From Myxococcales bacterium (lineage in GTDB: Bacteria; Myxococcota; UBA727; GCA-2721815), in assembly GCA_002721815.1 (NCBI GenBank), contig PBLQ01000015.1, positions 1 through 63,191 on the forward strand: a stretch of DNA of 63,191 nucleotides. The letters run 5' to 3'. The notes under the pieces are model-generated. The model saw nothing but the letters and a program-made list of their open reading frames with translations, searched no databases and had not been told where the DNA came from. The position numbers and the translations under genes were made by a program. Positions 46,449-54,666 of the stretch are shown one piece after another. Each line of letters opens with the position of its first letter. Position 1 is the stretch's first letter.

Positions 46449-48341
46449 TTAGGAGGCAAGGGATTCGAGTTCGTCCCATCTGGTATAACAAGTTTCGAGT
46501 TCTTCTTCGATGGATTTCAATCTTTCGGTGACCTCAGCCACCAACGTGTGCTCTTGTTGGTAAAAAGAAGGATCGGCCACGCGTTCGTGCAGTTCGCTTT
46601 GCTCTGTTTCGAGGGCTTCAATGCGTTGTGGGAGTTCCTCAAGATCTCTGGTTTCTTTATAGGTGAGCTTTCGTTTCTTCTCTTGCGGGGCTGGGCTTTT
46701 TGGTTTTCCTTTTTTGGGTTTCTCTGCCGATTTTTCTGTGACGGGTTGGGGGCGTTGAGCCAACCAATCATGATAACCGCCCACATAGCTGCGAACTTTC
46801 CCGTCTGCATCAAATGCGATGGTGCTGGTGACCACGTTGTTTATAAATTCGCGATCGTGGCTCACCAAAAGCAGGGTGCCTTTGTAGTCCATGAGCAAGA
46901 CTTCGAGCAGTTCCAAAGTGTCGCTGTCGAGATCGTTGGTGGGTTCATCCATCACCAACACGTTGGCGGGCTGGGTGAATAATTTGGCCAGCAACAATCT
47001 GTTTCGTTCGCCACCTGAGAGGGCACTCACTTTTTGCCGGGCCCGCTCGGGTTCAAACAAAAAGTCTTTCAAGTAGCCAATCACGTGTTTGCGCTGCTCC
47101 CCCACGCGAACGGTGTCGCCGCCATCGCACAGGTTTTCAGCGAGGGTTTGTTCTTCGTTGAGCTGACCACGCAGTTGATCGAAATAACAGATTTGAAGTT
47201 TGGTGCCCAGTTTGATCTTGCCTGCTTGGGGTTTGAGCTCGCCCAATAGCAATTTGAGCAAAGTGGTTTTCCCGCAGCCATTGGGCCCGATCACACCCAC
47301 CCGGTCACCGCGCATGATGGTCAGTGAAAAATCATTCACGATGGGCTGGTTGTCCCAACTGTAATCGAGGTGGGTGGCTTTGACCACTTCGTGGCCCGAG
47401 CTTTGGGCTTCGTGCAGCTGCAAGTTAACTTGTCCAATGCGGTCGCGTCGTTCTTTCCGCTCGGCGCGCAATCGCTTGAGCGCGCGTACACGGCCCTCGT
47501 TACGCGTGCGTCTGGCTTTGATACCTTGGCGAATCCATACTTCTTCTTTGGCCAAGTGTTTGTCTTCGCGTTCCCAAGCCAAGTCTTCGGCGTGCAAGTC
47601 TGCCGCTTTTTGTTTCAGGTATTTTTCGTAGTCACCGGGATAGCTTTTGAGTTCGCCTCGGTCTAAATCGATAATGCGGGTGGCCAAACTGCGCAAAAAA
47701 GCGCGATCGTGGGTGACGAACAGCAGCGTGTTACCCATGTGTTTGAGTTCTTGTTCGAGCCACAAAATGGTATCCACATCCAAATGGTTGGTGGGTTCAT
47801 CTAAAATCAGCAAGTCAGGTTTGGAAACAATGGCTTTGGCCAGCAAGACACGTCGCTTTACCCCGCCGGACAACGCATTAAAAACAAGTTGTGGCTCTAG
47901 CTTGAGATGGGAAATGGCTTTGTTCACCATTTCTTGGAGTCGCCAACCATCCTGCTCATCAATTTGTTGTTGTAGCTTTTCCAGCTTTTCCAGTTGTACC
48001 TGGTTTTGTTCACCCTGTATTTGGCTCGACAGCTGCTGGTATTGTGAAATGAGGTCAGCGGTATCGCCCAGCCCTTGCGCCACCACCTCGAAAACCGTGC
48101 CGTCGATATGGTCGGGCACTTCCTGTGGCAAATGAGCGAGTTTGGCCCCGTCTTCTAATTTGATTTGGCCATCATCGGGCTTGAGTGCGCCGGTGATGAG
48201 TTTCATGAGGCTGCTTTTGCCTTGGCCATTACGCCCCACCAGGCTGACGCGTTCGCCATGCTCAAGGGTGAAATTAACCTCGTTCAGTAAGGGCGGGCCG
48301 CCGAAGCCAAGGGTGAGATTTTTGAGGGTGAGTAAGGCCAT
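46449..48341 (-). CDS. uup: ABC-F family ATPase Uup
   Basis: A 630-residue soluble protein with two ABC ATPase domains (Walker A GRNGQGKSS and GPNGCGKTT) and no membrane part. The signature motifs are LSGGVKRR and LSGGERNR. A positively charged linker (about residues 250-310) and a C-terminal coiled-coil DNA/RNA-binding tail fit Uup. ABC-F proteins act on ribosomes. Its stop lies near the M23 start. It diverges from the ZIP-like gene. Confidence 0.93.
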   Translation of the reverse strand: MALLTLKNLTLGFGGPPLLNEVNFTLEHGERVSLVGRNGQGKSSLMKLITGALKPDDGQIKLEDGAKLAHLPQEVPDHIDGTVFEVVAQGLGDTADLISQYQQLSSQIQGEQNQVQLEKLEKLQQQIDEQDGWRLQEMVNKAISHLKLEPQLVFNALSGGVKRRVLLAKAIVSKPDLLILDEPTNHLDVDTILWLEQELKHMGNTLLFVTHDRAFLRSLATRIIDLDRGELKSYPGDYEKYLKQKAADLHAEDLAWEREDKHLAKEEVWIRQGIKARRTRNEGRVRALKRLRAERKERRDRIGQVNLQLHEAQSSGHEVVKATHLDYSWDNQPIVNDFSLTIMRGDRVGVIGPNGCGKTTLLKLLLGELKPQAGKIKLGTKLQICYFDQLRGQLNEEQTLAENLCDGGDTVRVGEQRKHVIGYLKDFLFEPERARQKVSALSGGERNRLLLAKLFTQPANVLVMDEPTNDLDSDTLELLEVLLMDYKGTLLLVSHDREFINNVVTSTIAFDADGKVRSYVGGYHDWLAQRPQPVTEKSAEKPKKGKPKSPAPQEKKRKLTYKETRDLEELPQRIEALETEQSELHERVADPSFYQQEHTLVAEVTERLKSIEEELETCYTRWDELESLAS

Positions 48342-48452
48342 TTAGTTCCCTTAGCTCACAAATTACGAAGTTAAAAGTCAACATCACTGATCCACATTGA
48401 TAGAAACCCCAGTGGTCGTTGCCAAAACGGATTTTTTTGGCAATGCTGGCTC

Positions 48453-49103
48453 ATGCTCATTTTCTCTTGTATCGCCATTTTTGCGGGGGTGGCCTTGGTG
48501 CCGCTTTTGCGGCGTCATCCCATTTGGATGGTCTATTTAGATAAAGTGTTGATGGCACTCATTGGTGGATTGTTTCTTTTACAGATGCTCCCGCACGCCT
48601 TTAAGTCCATTGGTTTCATGTGCTTTGGCGCGGCATTGGTGGGGGTGTCGATTCCGTGGTTGTTTGAGCGCGGTAAAAACATTCGCTTTTTGGAAAACGT
48701 ACCGCCGTTGGCGGTGACGGTGATCGTTTTAGCGCTGGGTGCCCATGCACTTTTAGATGGTGCCGCCCTGTCTTTGGATGACGATCATGGTCACGGCCAT
48801 TCGCATTCCCATCAAGGTTTGGCCTGGATGATTTTATTGCACCGCTTTCCAGTGGGGCTGATGTTGGGTCTGGTGGGAAGCGCGCGCTTCAAGTGGGTGC
48901 CCTGGGCCGGCGCCCTTTGGGTCTGTCTGTGTACGTTTCTAGGCCATATCTTGGGCGAAAACTTTCTCTCCAACCTCACCGAATCCCAGGAAGCCTTGAT
49001 GGAATCTTTTGTGAGCGGGGTGATTTTGCACGTGTTATTCGCTCATGAAACCAAGAGAACAGCAGGTGATGAGCCTTCAGAGCGTCCCCCCAGCCCTGCA
49101 TAA
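48453..49103 (+). CDS. ZIP-like metal permease
   Basis: A 216-residue membrane protein with about six to seven helices. A His-rich loop (DDDHGHGHSHSHQG) sits between helices carrying HALLDGAAL and LLHRFPVGLMLG, which look like the ZIP-family metal-binding helices. It would move zinc or a similar divalent metal. The next gene, 176 bases later, is an ArsR-type regulator, so metal control is plausible though not shown. Confidence 0.7.
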   Translation: MLIFSCIAIFAGVALVPLLRRHPIWMVYLDKVLMALIGGLFLLQMLPHAFKSIGFMCFGAALVGVSIPWLFERGKNIRFLENVPPLAVTVIVLALGAHALLDGAALSLDDDHGHGHSHSHQGLAWMILLHRFPVGLMLGLVGSARFKWVPWAGALWVCLCTFLGHILGENFLSNLTESQEALMESFVSGVILHVLFAHETKRTAGDEPSERPPSPA

Positions 49104-49248
49104 GCAGTGGAAAAACGGCGCCCGAAACCATGAAAAAGCCTATTTTACATATTCTTATGTGATTTCAGGGCTTTTGTTGTACCGGTTGAATAAATCGCTG
49201 CACGCAGCGGCAGGACAAGCAGATCTAATTTGAGTAATTAATATTTGC

Positions 49249-49264
49249 ATATTTGCGCAAATAT
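49249..49264. promoter_or_regulatory. Putative ArsR/SmtB operator
   Basis: A perfect 16-base palindrome, ATATTTGCGCAAATAT, lies 15 bases before the arsR start. The half-site ATATTTGC is repeated once more just upstream (49241-49248). AT-rich inverted repeats in this position are typical of ArsR/SmtB operators. Confidence 0.7.
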
Positions 49265-49279
49265 AGTTAAAAAGATCTT

Positions 49280-49579
49280 ATGAATATATCAGATGTGCAA
49301 GAACTGGCGGATTTGCTGAAGGCCTTGGGAGAGGTCAACAGATTGTCTTTGGTGTGTCGGCTGTGCGAATGCAGCACCCCCCAAAACGCCATGTGCTTGT
49401 GTGAATGTTGTAGCGTCGATGCATCTGGTGTTTCTCGTCACCTCAAAATGCTGGCCCAAGAAGGGGTCGTGAGTGTTGAAAAGCGTGGGCGAGAACGAAG
49501 TTACTCATTAAATAGAGCTTATGTTGCTGATCGGTTGAGGGTACTCGCCGATAAAATTGAGATGAAAGAGGAGATATGA
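49280..49579 (+). CDS. ArsR/SmtB-family metalloregulator, Cys-rich
   Basis: A 99-residue winged-helix repressor. The recognition helix region is VDASGVSRHLKMLAQEGVV. Seven cysteines lie between residues 26 and 44 (Cys26, 29, 31, 39, 41, 43, 44). The CLCECC cluster sits where E. coli ArsR has its ELCVCDLC arsenite site. The extra cysteines suggest a thiophilic sensor for arsenite, cadmium, lead or zinc. Its stop overlaps a downstream start codon (ATGATG), so the next small gene is coupled to it. Confidence 0.9.
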   Translation: MNISDVQELADLLKALGEVNRLSLVCRLCECSTPQNAMCLCECCSVDASGVSRHLKMLAQEGVVSVEKRGRERSYSLNRAYVADRLRVLADKIEMKEEI

Positions 49580-49674
49580 TGAGCAAAGAAAATTGCAAGT
49601 GTGACTGTAAGGCCGATGATTGCTGTGCGAGAAAAACCTGTTCTTGTTGTAAAGACGCGTGCTGTTGCAAGTAA
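49579..49674 (+). CDS. 31-residue metallothionein-like Cys-rich peptide
   Basis: An ATG at 49579 starts a 31-codon gene; the overlapping ATG at 49576 is also possible. Eleven of 31 residues are cysteine (Cys6, 8, 10, 15, 16, 21, 23, 24, 28, 29, 30), in CxCxC, CC, CxCC and CCC runs, mixed with lysines and without histidine or aromatic residues. This composition is that of a metallothionein, but it is shorter than cyanobacterial SmtA (56 residues). GAGGAG lies 5 bases before the second ATG. The arsR stop overlaps the start region, as in smtB-smtA-type pairs. It is probably a thiol chelator of arsenite or a soft metal. I recognise no exact family. Confidence 0.75.
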   Translation: MSKENCKCDCKADDCCARKTCSCCKDACCCK

Positions 49675-49805
49675 ACGCCAGAGCTTAAAGCTTTACAAGA
49701 ATAAATCTTTCGATTCGTTTTCCGGCCTCTCTGGGCTCGGTTGATGTCGTCAATGAATTGCTAAATTGACTGACGCATCCAACAAGTTCGAACTCGAAGA
49801 TAGGG

Positions 49806-50312
49806 TTAATCGTCGAAGGCACCGTGGATGGCGGCGGCAGCGTAGCCAGCGGCTGCACCACCTAAAGCAAAAGCGCCACCCATGACGCCACCGACCAAGG
49901 CACCGCCCGCAACGCCCCAGGCGAGGCCGGCATGCATGCCCCAGCCCATAAATCCTGAAAAGGCACCTAAGGCAGAGCCAGGAACAGCGGCAGCGATGGC
50001 CCCGTTTCTCATGGCGGATTTTCGGATGGCACCGCCACCGATGATATGTTTAAGCCGACTGTCTGGTCCTTCGGCCACAAAGTCCTCGAGCATTTGGAGG
50101 CTTTCAGCGTCCGCTTGAACTTCGCCGTTTTTCACACGCTCTAATAAATCGCTAATCAGTTTGTGTTCGCGGGGGCTGGTGAAAGTTCCCACGCTCTCCG
50201 GGGCTTTTAAGGCGTCGTCTTTTCGAGAGAGAATTTTTTCGGTTTCATTTTTGGTCAGTTTGCCATCCAGCATGCCTGCCAAAATATTTCCTGAAATTCG
50301 TTTGACGCTCAT
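49806..50312 (-). CDS. Glycine-zipper protein of unknown function
   Basis: A 168-residue protein. The N-terminal half is charged and helical. The C-terminal part (about residues 110-165) is a Gly/Ala-rich hydrophobic region (GVAGGALVGGVMGGAFALGG) with GxxxG spacing, a glycine zipper that could insert in a membrane. GGAGGAG precedes the ATG at 50312. It is 74 bases downstream of arsC, so it may share its transcript. I recognise no family. Confidence 0.7.
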   Translation of the reverse strand: MSVKRISGNILAGMLDGKLTKNETEKILSRKDDALKAPESVGTFTSPREHKLISDLLERVKNGEVQADAESLQMLEDFVAEGPDSRLKHIIGGGAIRKSAMRNGAIAAAVPGSALGAFSGFMGWGMHAGLAWGVAGGALVGGVMGGAFALGGAAAGYAAAAIHGAFDD

Positions 50313-50386
50313 GTCTCCTCCGTTCCGCCTCATATATACCACTGGGCTGGGCTTTGGCGAAAAGTCGGAGGCGTGCAACGACTCAA

Positions 50387-50809
50387 TTATTCCAAAAGTG
50401 CTTTTTTTTCAGCAATCAAGCGCTGCTGGATGGCATCTCGAGCTCGTTCAAAACGCTCCAGTGTGGCTTCTTTGGTGAGCGGTTGGCCCTTGGGGTCGGG
50501 ATCTGGAAAGGGCCAATGGTGGCGTTTGGTTTGCCCCAAAAACGCAGGACAAACTTCTTCGGCGCATAACGTGATCACCACATCCACACTGGAAGGATCG
50601 ATGTCGTCCACTGATTTAGATCGGTGCTGTGCCAAGGATATATCCAGCTTGGCCATGGCCTCAATGGCAAAAGGGTTCACCCGTGAGGGCTGAGAGCCTG
50701 CGGATTGAATGTGGGCATCATCACCGTAGAGATGCCGGGCGAGGCCTTCGGCCATTTGAGATCTGGCCGAGTTGGCCACACACAAAAAGAGAATGTTTTT
50801 CTTGGGCAT
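50387..50809 (-). CDS. arsC: Thioredoxin-type arsenate reductase
   Basis: A 140-residue low-molecular-weight-phosphatase-fold enzyme that reduces arsenate to arsenite. The P-loop CVANSAR contains the first catalytic Cys (Cys10), and TLCAEEVCP supplies the second and third. This is the Bacillus/Staphylococcus thioredoxin-coupled type. The ATG overlaps the aquaporin stop (TGATG). Its product arsenite probably leaves through the coupled channel. Confidence 0.93.
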   Translation of the reverse strand: MPKKNILFLCVANSARSQMAEGLARHLYGDDAHIQSAGSQPSRVNPFAIEAMAKLDISLAQHRSKSVDDIDPSSVDVVITLCAEEVCPAFLGQTKRHHWPFPDPDPKGQPLTKEATLERFERARDAIQQRLIAEKKALLE

Positions 50810-51546
50810 CAGCAGCAGCCTTTGGCTTCTTTAATTTTTTCGTTACTGGGGCTGGGGTCGATGGCAGTGGCTGGCTGCTCGCGGACACAAGACAGCCGTT
50901 GGTAACAGATGGCGCCCAACCATGCGCCGATAAGTGGACCCACAAAGTACATCCACACTGTGGAAAGATTACCATCGATGACTGCAGGACCCAATGATCG
51001 TGCCGGGTTCATTGACGCGCCCGAAACGGGGCCTCCCATGAGCGCAGCGAGGGCAACCGTCCCCCCAATGGCCAGCCCAGCCATTTGTCCTTCGGCGCGG
51101 TGATCAGTGGCAACGGCAGTGATCACCCACATTAAAAAGAACGTAAGAACGATTTCCATCAAAACCACTTTAGCTATTTCTGTATTGGGCAATGTCGCAC
51201 CCAGGTTGGCCACCGGTCCAAAGAGTTGAAACAGCAAGACCGTAGCCAACAATGCGCCCACGAATTGCGCCAAAATATACAAAGGCACTTCACGCCATGA
51301 AAAGCGATTGATGGAAGCAAAAGCCAATGTAACGGCCGGATTAAAATGGGCCCCTGAAATATGACCACACGCGTAGATCATCACCATGATCACCAAGCCA
51401 AAACACAAGCTGACGTTTAGTTGTGCACCAGGAATGGCATGGATTTGGTGCACCATGATGGAACCGCATCCCACAAAAACCAAAGCGAAAGTCCCTACCA
51501 GTTCCGCCAATGGCTTTTCCATATGTAATTCTGGCTCTGTGCCCAT
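50809..51546 (-). CDS. Aquaporin (MIP family), probable arsenite channel
   Basis: A 245-residue channel with six helices and two pore motifs, HFNPAV and SMNPARS, the classic NPA pair. Coupling to arsC by overlapping stop and start codons suggests it serves as an arsenite exit route, as AqpS does in rhizobia. AGGAGG lies 5 bases before the ATG at 51546. The C-terminus ends in a Cys pair. Water or glycerol transport cannot be excluded from sequence. Confidence 0.9.
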   Translation of the reverse strand: MGTEPELHMEKPLAELVGTFALVFVGCGSIMVHQIHAIPGAQLNVSLCFGLVIMVMIYACGHISGAHFNPAVTLAFASINRFSWREVPLYILAQFVGALLATVLLFQLFGPVANLGATLPNTEIAKVVLMEIVLTFFLMWVITAVATDHRAEGQMAGLAIGGTVALAALMGGPVSGASMNPARSLGPAVIDGNLSTVWMYFVGPLIGAWLGAICYQRLSCVREQPATAIDPSPSNEKIKEAKGCC

Positions 51547-51652
51547 CATGCCCTCCTGTGGTTCAGGGTTGGATTTATGAAGCATGGGACTTTCAGCAAA
51601 ATGACGGTCAAGTTACGTTCTGGTGAACACAACAATCCAAAAGGCAGCAAAA

Positions 51653-52261
51653 ATGAAGCTTTATGGCTACTGGACCAGCAACCCCCAAAAGATTCGTCTT
51701 GCGTTAGAGGAGATAGGTGAGCCCTATGACTATGCGTATTTAGATTTGGCTCAAGGTGAACATAAAACCCCCGAGTTTCAAGCGTTACATCCGAGGCAAA
51801 AAGTACCCCTGCTGGTGGACGGTGATGCTGTGTTGTGGGAATCCGGGGCGGCCTTGGTGTATTTGGGTCAAAAAGCACCCCATCTGTGGCCCTCGACGCC
51901 AGCGGGCCAGGCGCAAGCCCTGTCATTGTTGTTTTTGGAAGCGTCGGCCTTTAACGATTTGGCGCGGCAATACTTTTTTAACCGCATGGTACTTCCCAGT
52001 GTGGGCAAGGCAGGAGATGAAGAACGGGTGGCCAAAGCCAGCAAGAAGATGGGGCAAATTCTGCAGTTGTTTGAAACGCGGTTAGAGGGCCAAGATTACA
52101 TTTTGGGCAATTTCACCCTGGTGGACTGTGCCTATGCACCCTTTTTACCGGTGCTCGATTTGGAGGGGTTTCCCAGGGTGGTGGGCTGGCGAGATCGGCT
52201 CATGGCACGTCCCAGCTGGACGGGGGCAGATTTCAAATATGGCCTTTTTGACGCTAAGTAA
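51653..52261 (+). CDS. Glutathione S-transferase
   Basis: A 202-residue protein with an N-terminal thioredoxin-like domain (GYWTSNPQKIRLALEEIG, PRQKVPLLVDG, LWESGAALVYL) and a C-terminal helical domain (NFTLVDCAYAPFLPVL). The catalytic Ser/Cys site is in the TSN segment. It would conjugate or reduce using glutathione. The ATG at 51653 follows AAGG. It diverges from the aquaporin-arsC genes. Confidence 0.9.
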   Translation: MKLYGYWTSNPQKIRLALEEIGEPYDYAYLDLAQGEHKTPEFQALHPRQKVPLLVDGDAVLWESGAALVYLGQKAPHLWPSTPAGQAQALSLLFLEASAFNDLARQYFFNRMVLPSVGKAGDEERVAKASKKMGQILQLFETRLEGQDYILGNFTLVDCAYAPFLPVLDLEGFPRVVGWRDRLMARPSWTGADFKYGLFDAK

Positions 52262-52362
52262 CTGTATCTTAGGGGGAAAAATTCGTGTCACAGATCACAT
52301 TTCTGTGAGCCAAAATAGTGCCATTACGGGTATATAAAGCGTTATAGTTAAGAATTTGAAGA

Positions 52363-52381
52363 TCACCTCTATGCGAGGTGA
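52363..52381 (+). promoter_or_regulatory. 5' leader hairpin
   Basis: An inverted repeat with 7-base arms (TCACCTC / GAGGTGA) and a 5-base loop lies 21 bases before the start of the haloperoxidase-like gene. The ribosome site AAAGGAG follows it at once. With no T run it is not a terminator; it may control mRNA stability or translation. Confidence 0.5.
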
Positions 52382-52402
52382 CGTGTAAAAGGAGCCTGTC
52401 TC

Positions 52403-53635
52403 ATGTCGACCATCAAGCCTAATTCGGTTTCCACGCCTCAAACGGCCAATCAAGGTGTGAATGCACCCGTAGCCAATCAAACCGTTGCACAACCTGCCGA
52501 AGTGGCAGAAACTGCACCAGTGGCGGCCCCACAAACAGGCACTTTACAGGCCACGGAAAAGCCCGCGGGCTACGTGACCGGTTCAGCGTCCAGCACCGCC
52601 CCGGTGGCCAATCAAGGTTTGACCCCCTTGGCCGTTCGCTTGGACACCTTGACCAGCAACCAAGTTCAAGAAGAGACGTTTCGTTTTTCAAAGCATTCGG
52701 GGCCCGACATCAATTTCCCATTGACGCCCGACCAAGCTGAAAAGCTTCGTAACTCCAATGCGGTGAGTCCCTATGTCCCGTCAGATCATCGGGTGGTGAT
52801 TCAGCCCGACTATTTGCCCAAGCCGACACATCCAGAAGATCCAGCTTTCTGGCCCGAGTTCGAGCAAATCATTGATCTTCAAGTTGCCCGTCGCGAGAAC
52901 AAAAAAGCAGGAGAGATGATCGACTTGCCGAAAATTTTCTCGGACTATACTTTTGACGAAGGCGCTCAAGCCGTTCGTGCAGACTTTCCCACAAAATGGC
53001 CCACCGCTTTGGTGGAGCAATTTTTAGGTGAAGGCGCGAAAATGGACCCGTCCATCATGAAACCCATGAGTCGGGATGACTTTGTAAACGGGCCTGTTTT
53101 GTTGGCACGAACTTTGGGATGGGCGGTTTCAGAAGTATCCCCATCTGCTTTCGCTTGTAAGTGGAACGAAGGCCGAGCGCGACCCGAGTCGGTGGCTTGG
53201 GCCATTCACACCGGCAAACTCGATGCGCCACAAGAAATCAAAGACAAGGTTGCGGCCATGAAGCTCACCAAACCAGAAGATTTCACGGCTTACAAAGAAG
53301 GTTGCCCACGGCATCCAAGCTGGCCTGCCATGCATTCTGCAGCCTCTTCGGCCTCATTATATCTTGCCGTGTTGATGGACTTAACACCAGAGCAATTGGC
53401 TGAGGCCAAAAAACTCGATTACGCCGTAGCGCATTTTAGAAGTATGGCCGGTGTTCATTACGAAACCGACAATCGAGCCGGTTTGGCTCTGGGTCAAGAG
53501 GTCATCGCGAAGCAACTTCCTGAATACTTGGCGCAGTTTGGTGCTGACCCTGAAGCTGTGAAGGCCAAGATCGAAAAAGTACGTCACGATTGGTATGCGT
53601 ACGAAGCTCAAGCTGGAGTCGAAGCTAGTGCTTAA
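52403..53635 (+). CDS. PAP2/vanadium-haloperoxidase-like protein
   Basis: A 410-residue protein. The first 75 residues are Pro/Gln/Ala/Thr-rich and disordered, with two VANQ repeats and no signal peptide. The vanadate/phosphate site of the PAP2 superfamily is visible: Lys253-x6-Arg260-Pro261 matches KX6RP, and Arg346-x5-His352 matches the SRX5H motif. The usual PSGH is changed to PAMH (His311 kept, Ser and Gly replaced). It is probably a vanadium-haloperoxidase or phosphatase relative that stays in the cytoplasm. Its stop overlaps the convergent fbpC stop by 4 bases. Confidence 0.75.
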   Translation: MSTIKPNSVSTPQTANQGVNAPVANQTVAQPAEVAETAPVAAPQTGTLQATEKPAGYVTGSASSTAPVANQGLTPLAVRLDTLTSNQVQEETFRFSKHSGPDINFPLTPDQAEKLRNSNAVSPYVPSDHRVVIQPDYLPKPTHPEDPAFWPEFEQIIDLQVARRENKKAGEMIDLPKIFSDYTFDEGAQAVRADFPTKWPTALVEQFLGEGAKMDPSIMKPMSRDDFVNGPVLLARTLGWAVSEVSPSAFACKWNEGRARPESVAWAIHTGKLDAPQEIKDKVAAMKLTKPEDFTAYKEGCPRHPSWPAMHSAASSASLYLAVLMDLTPEQLAEAKKLDYAVAHFRSMAGVHYETDNRAGLALGQEVIAKQLPEYLAQFGADPEAVKAKIEKVRHDWYAYEAQAGVEASA

Positions 53636-54666
53636 GACTTAAACGCCCAGCAACGTTTTTCAAAACGCAATTGGCCCGTGGAATTAATTGATAATTCACA
53701 CGGGCTTTTTGTATGTAGAAGAACATCGCCACAGGGGGTTTGTACGGTCCATTGAATTTGGTTCCCCAAAAACCTTTTTTGACTCAACTGGCAGTCGCCA
53801 TTTTCATGTTCCTCAAAACAAATGTCTTCAGGTCGAACCACCACTTGGCATTCACCGTGAACCTCTGTTCGTAAGGGGATAGGCCCCAATGCATTGCTGG
53901 CTTCTTGGCCTTGCGCTGTCGCCGTCAAACAGGTGGCGATACCCGTTAGCTGTGCGGCCACTGCATTGGCCGGTTGGCCATATACATTTTGGGGAGTGTC
54001 CAATTGGACCAGTGACGATGGCTTCTTGGTGTTGGGCGTATCGAGAATGGCCACTTGGTCGGCCATGACAAGTGCGTCGTTTTTATCGTGGGTGACCATG
54101 AGCGCCGTGATGTTTTGAGCTTTCAGGATATTTCGCACCTCTACCACCATCTCGCTGCGGAGGTTGGCATCGAGATTCGCAAAGGGTTCGTCCAACAAAA
54201 GGAGGGTCGGTTTGGGGGCCAACGCGCGCGCCAAGGCCACGCGTTGTTGTTGTCCACCGGATAGCGTTCCGGGCAAGCGTGCGCCAAAACCCTCGAGCCC
54301 CACTAATTTTAAAAGGGTGTCTGCGCGTTCCTGCCGATGGGGGGATTCATGAATACCGAACTGAATGTTTTCATGCACCGTCATGTGGGGGAACAAGGCG
54401 TGGTCTTGAAAAACCATCCCGATATTTCGATGTTCGGTGGGGATTTGATTTTGCCCTGCATTGATCACCGTGTTCTGTCCAATGTGGATCGACCCTTGCT
54501 GTGGGGTGATGAAGCCAGCGATGGTGCGCAATAAGGTTGTTTTTCCGGAGCCTGAAGCGCCCAGAATCGCCAAGAGCTCGCCTTGACCCAGTTCAAGGCT
54601 GATGTTGTGAAGAACCTGCGTGTCACCATAGCCGTGACAAATCTGTTCAAGTTTCAGTTGGGTCAT
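53632..54666 (-). CDS. fbpC: Ferric iron ABC transporter ATP-binding protein
   Basis: A 344-residue ATPase of the CUT1/FbpC type. Walker A GASGSGKTT, signature LSGGQQQR and Walker B LLLLDEPFANLD are intact. The C-terminal TOBE-like domain includes VVRPEDICF. It powers import of ferric iron through FbpB. The ATG at 54666 overlaps the fbpB stop (ATGA). Confidence 0.93.
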   Translation of the reverse strand: MTQLKLEQICHGYGDTQVLHNISLELGQGELLAILGASGSGKTTLLRTIAGFITPQQGSIHIGQNTVINAGQNQIPTEHRNIGMVFQDHALFPHMTVHENIQFGIHESPHRQERADTLLKLVGLEGFGARLPGTLSGGQQQRVALARALAPKPTLLLLDEPFANLDANLRSEMVVEVRNILKAQNITALMVTHDKNDALVMADQVAILDTPNTKKPSSLVQLDTPQNVYGQPANAVAAQLTGIATCLTATAQGQEASNALGPIPLRTEVHGECQVVVRPEDICFEEHENGDCQLSQKRFLGNQIQWTVQTPCGDVLLHTKSPCELSINSTGQLRFEKRCWAFKS

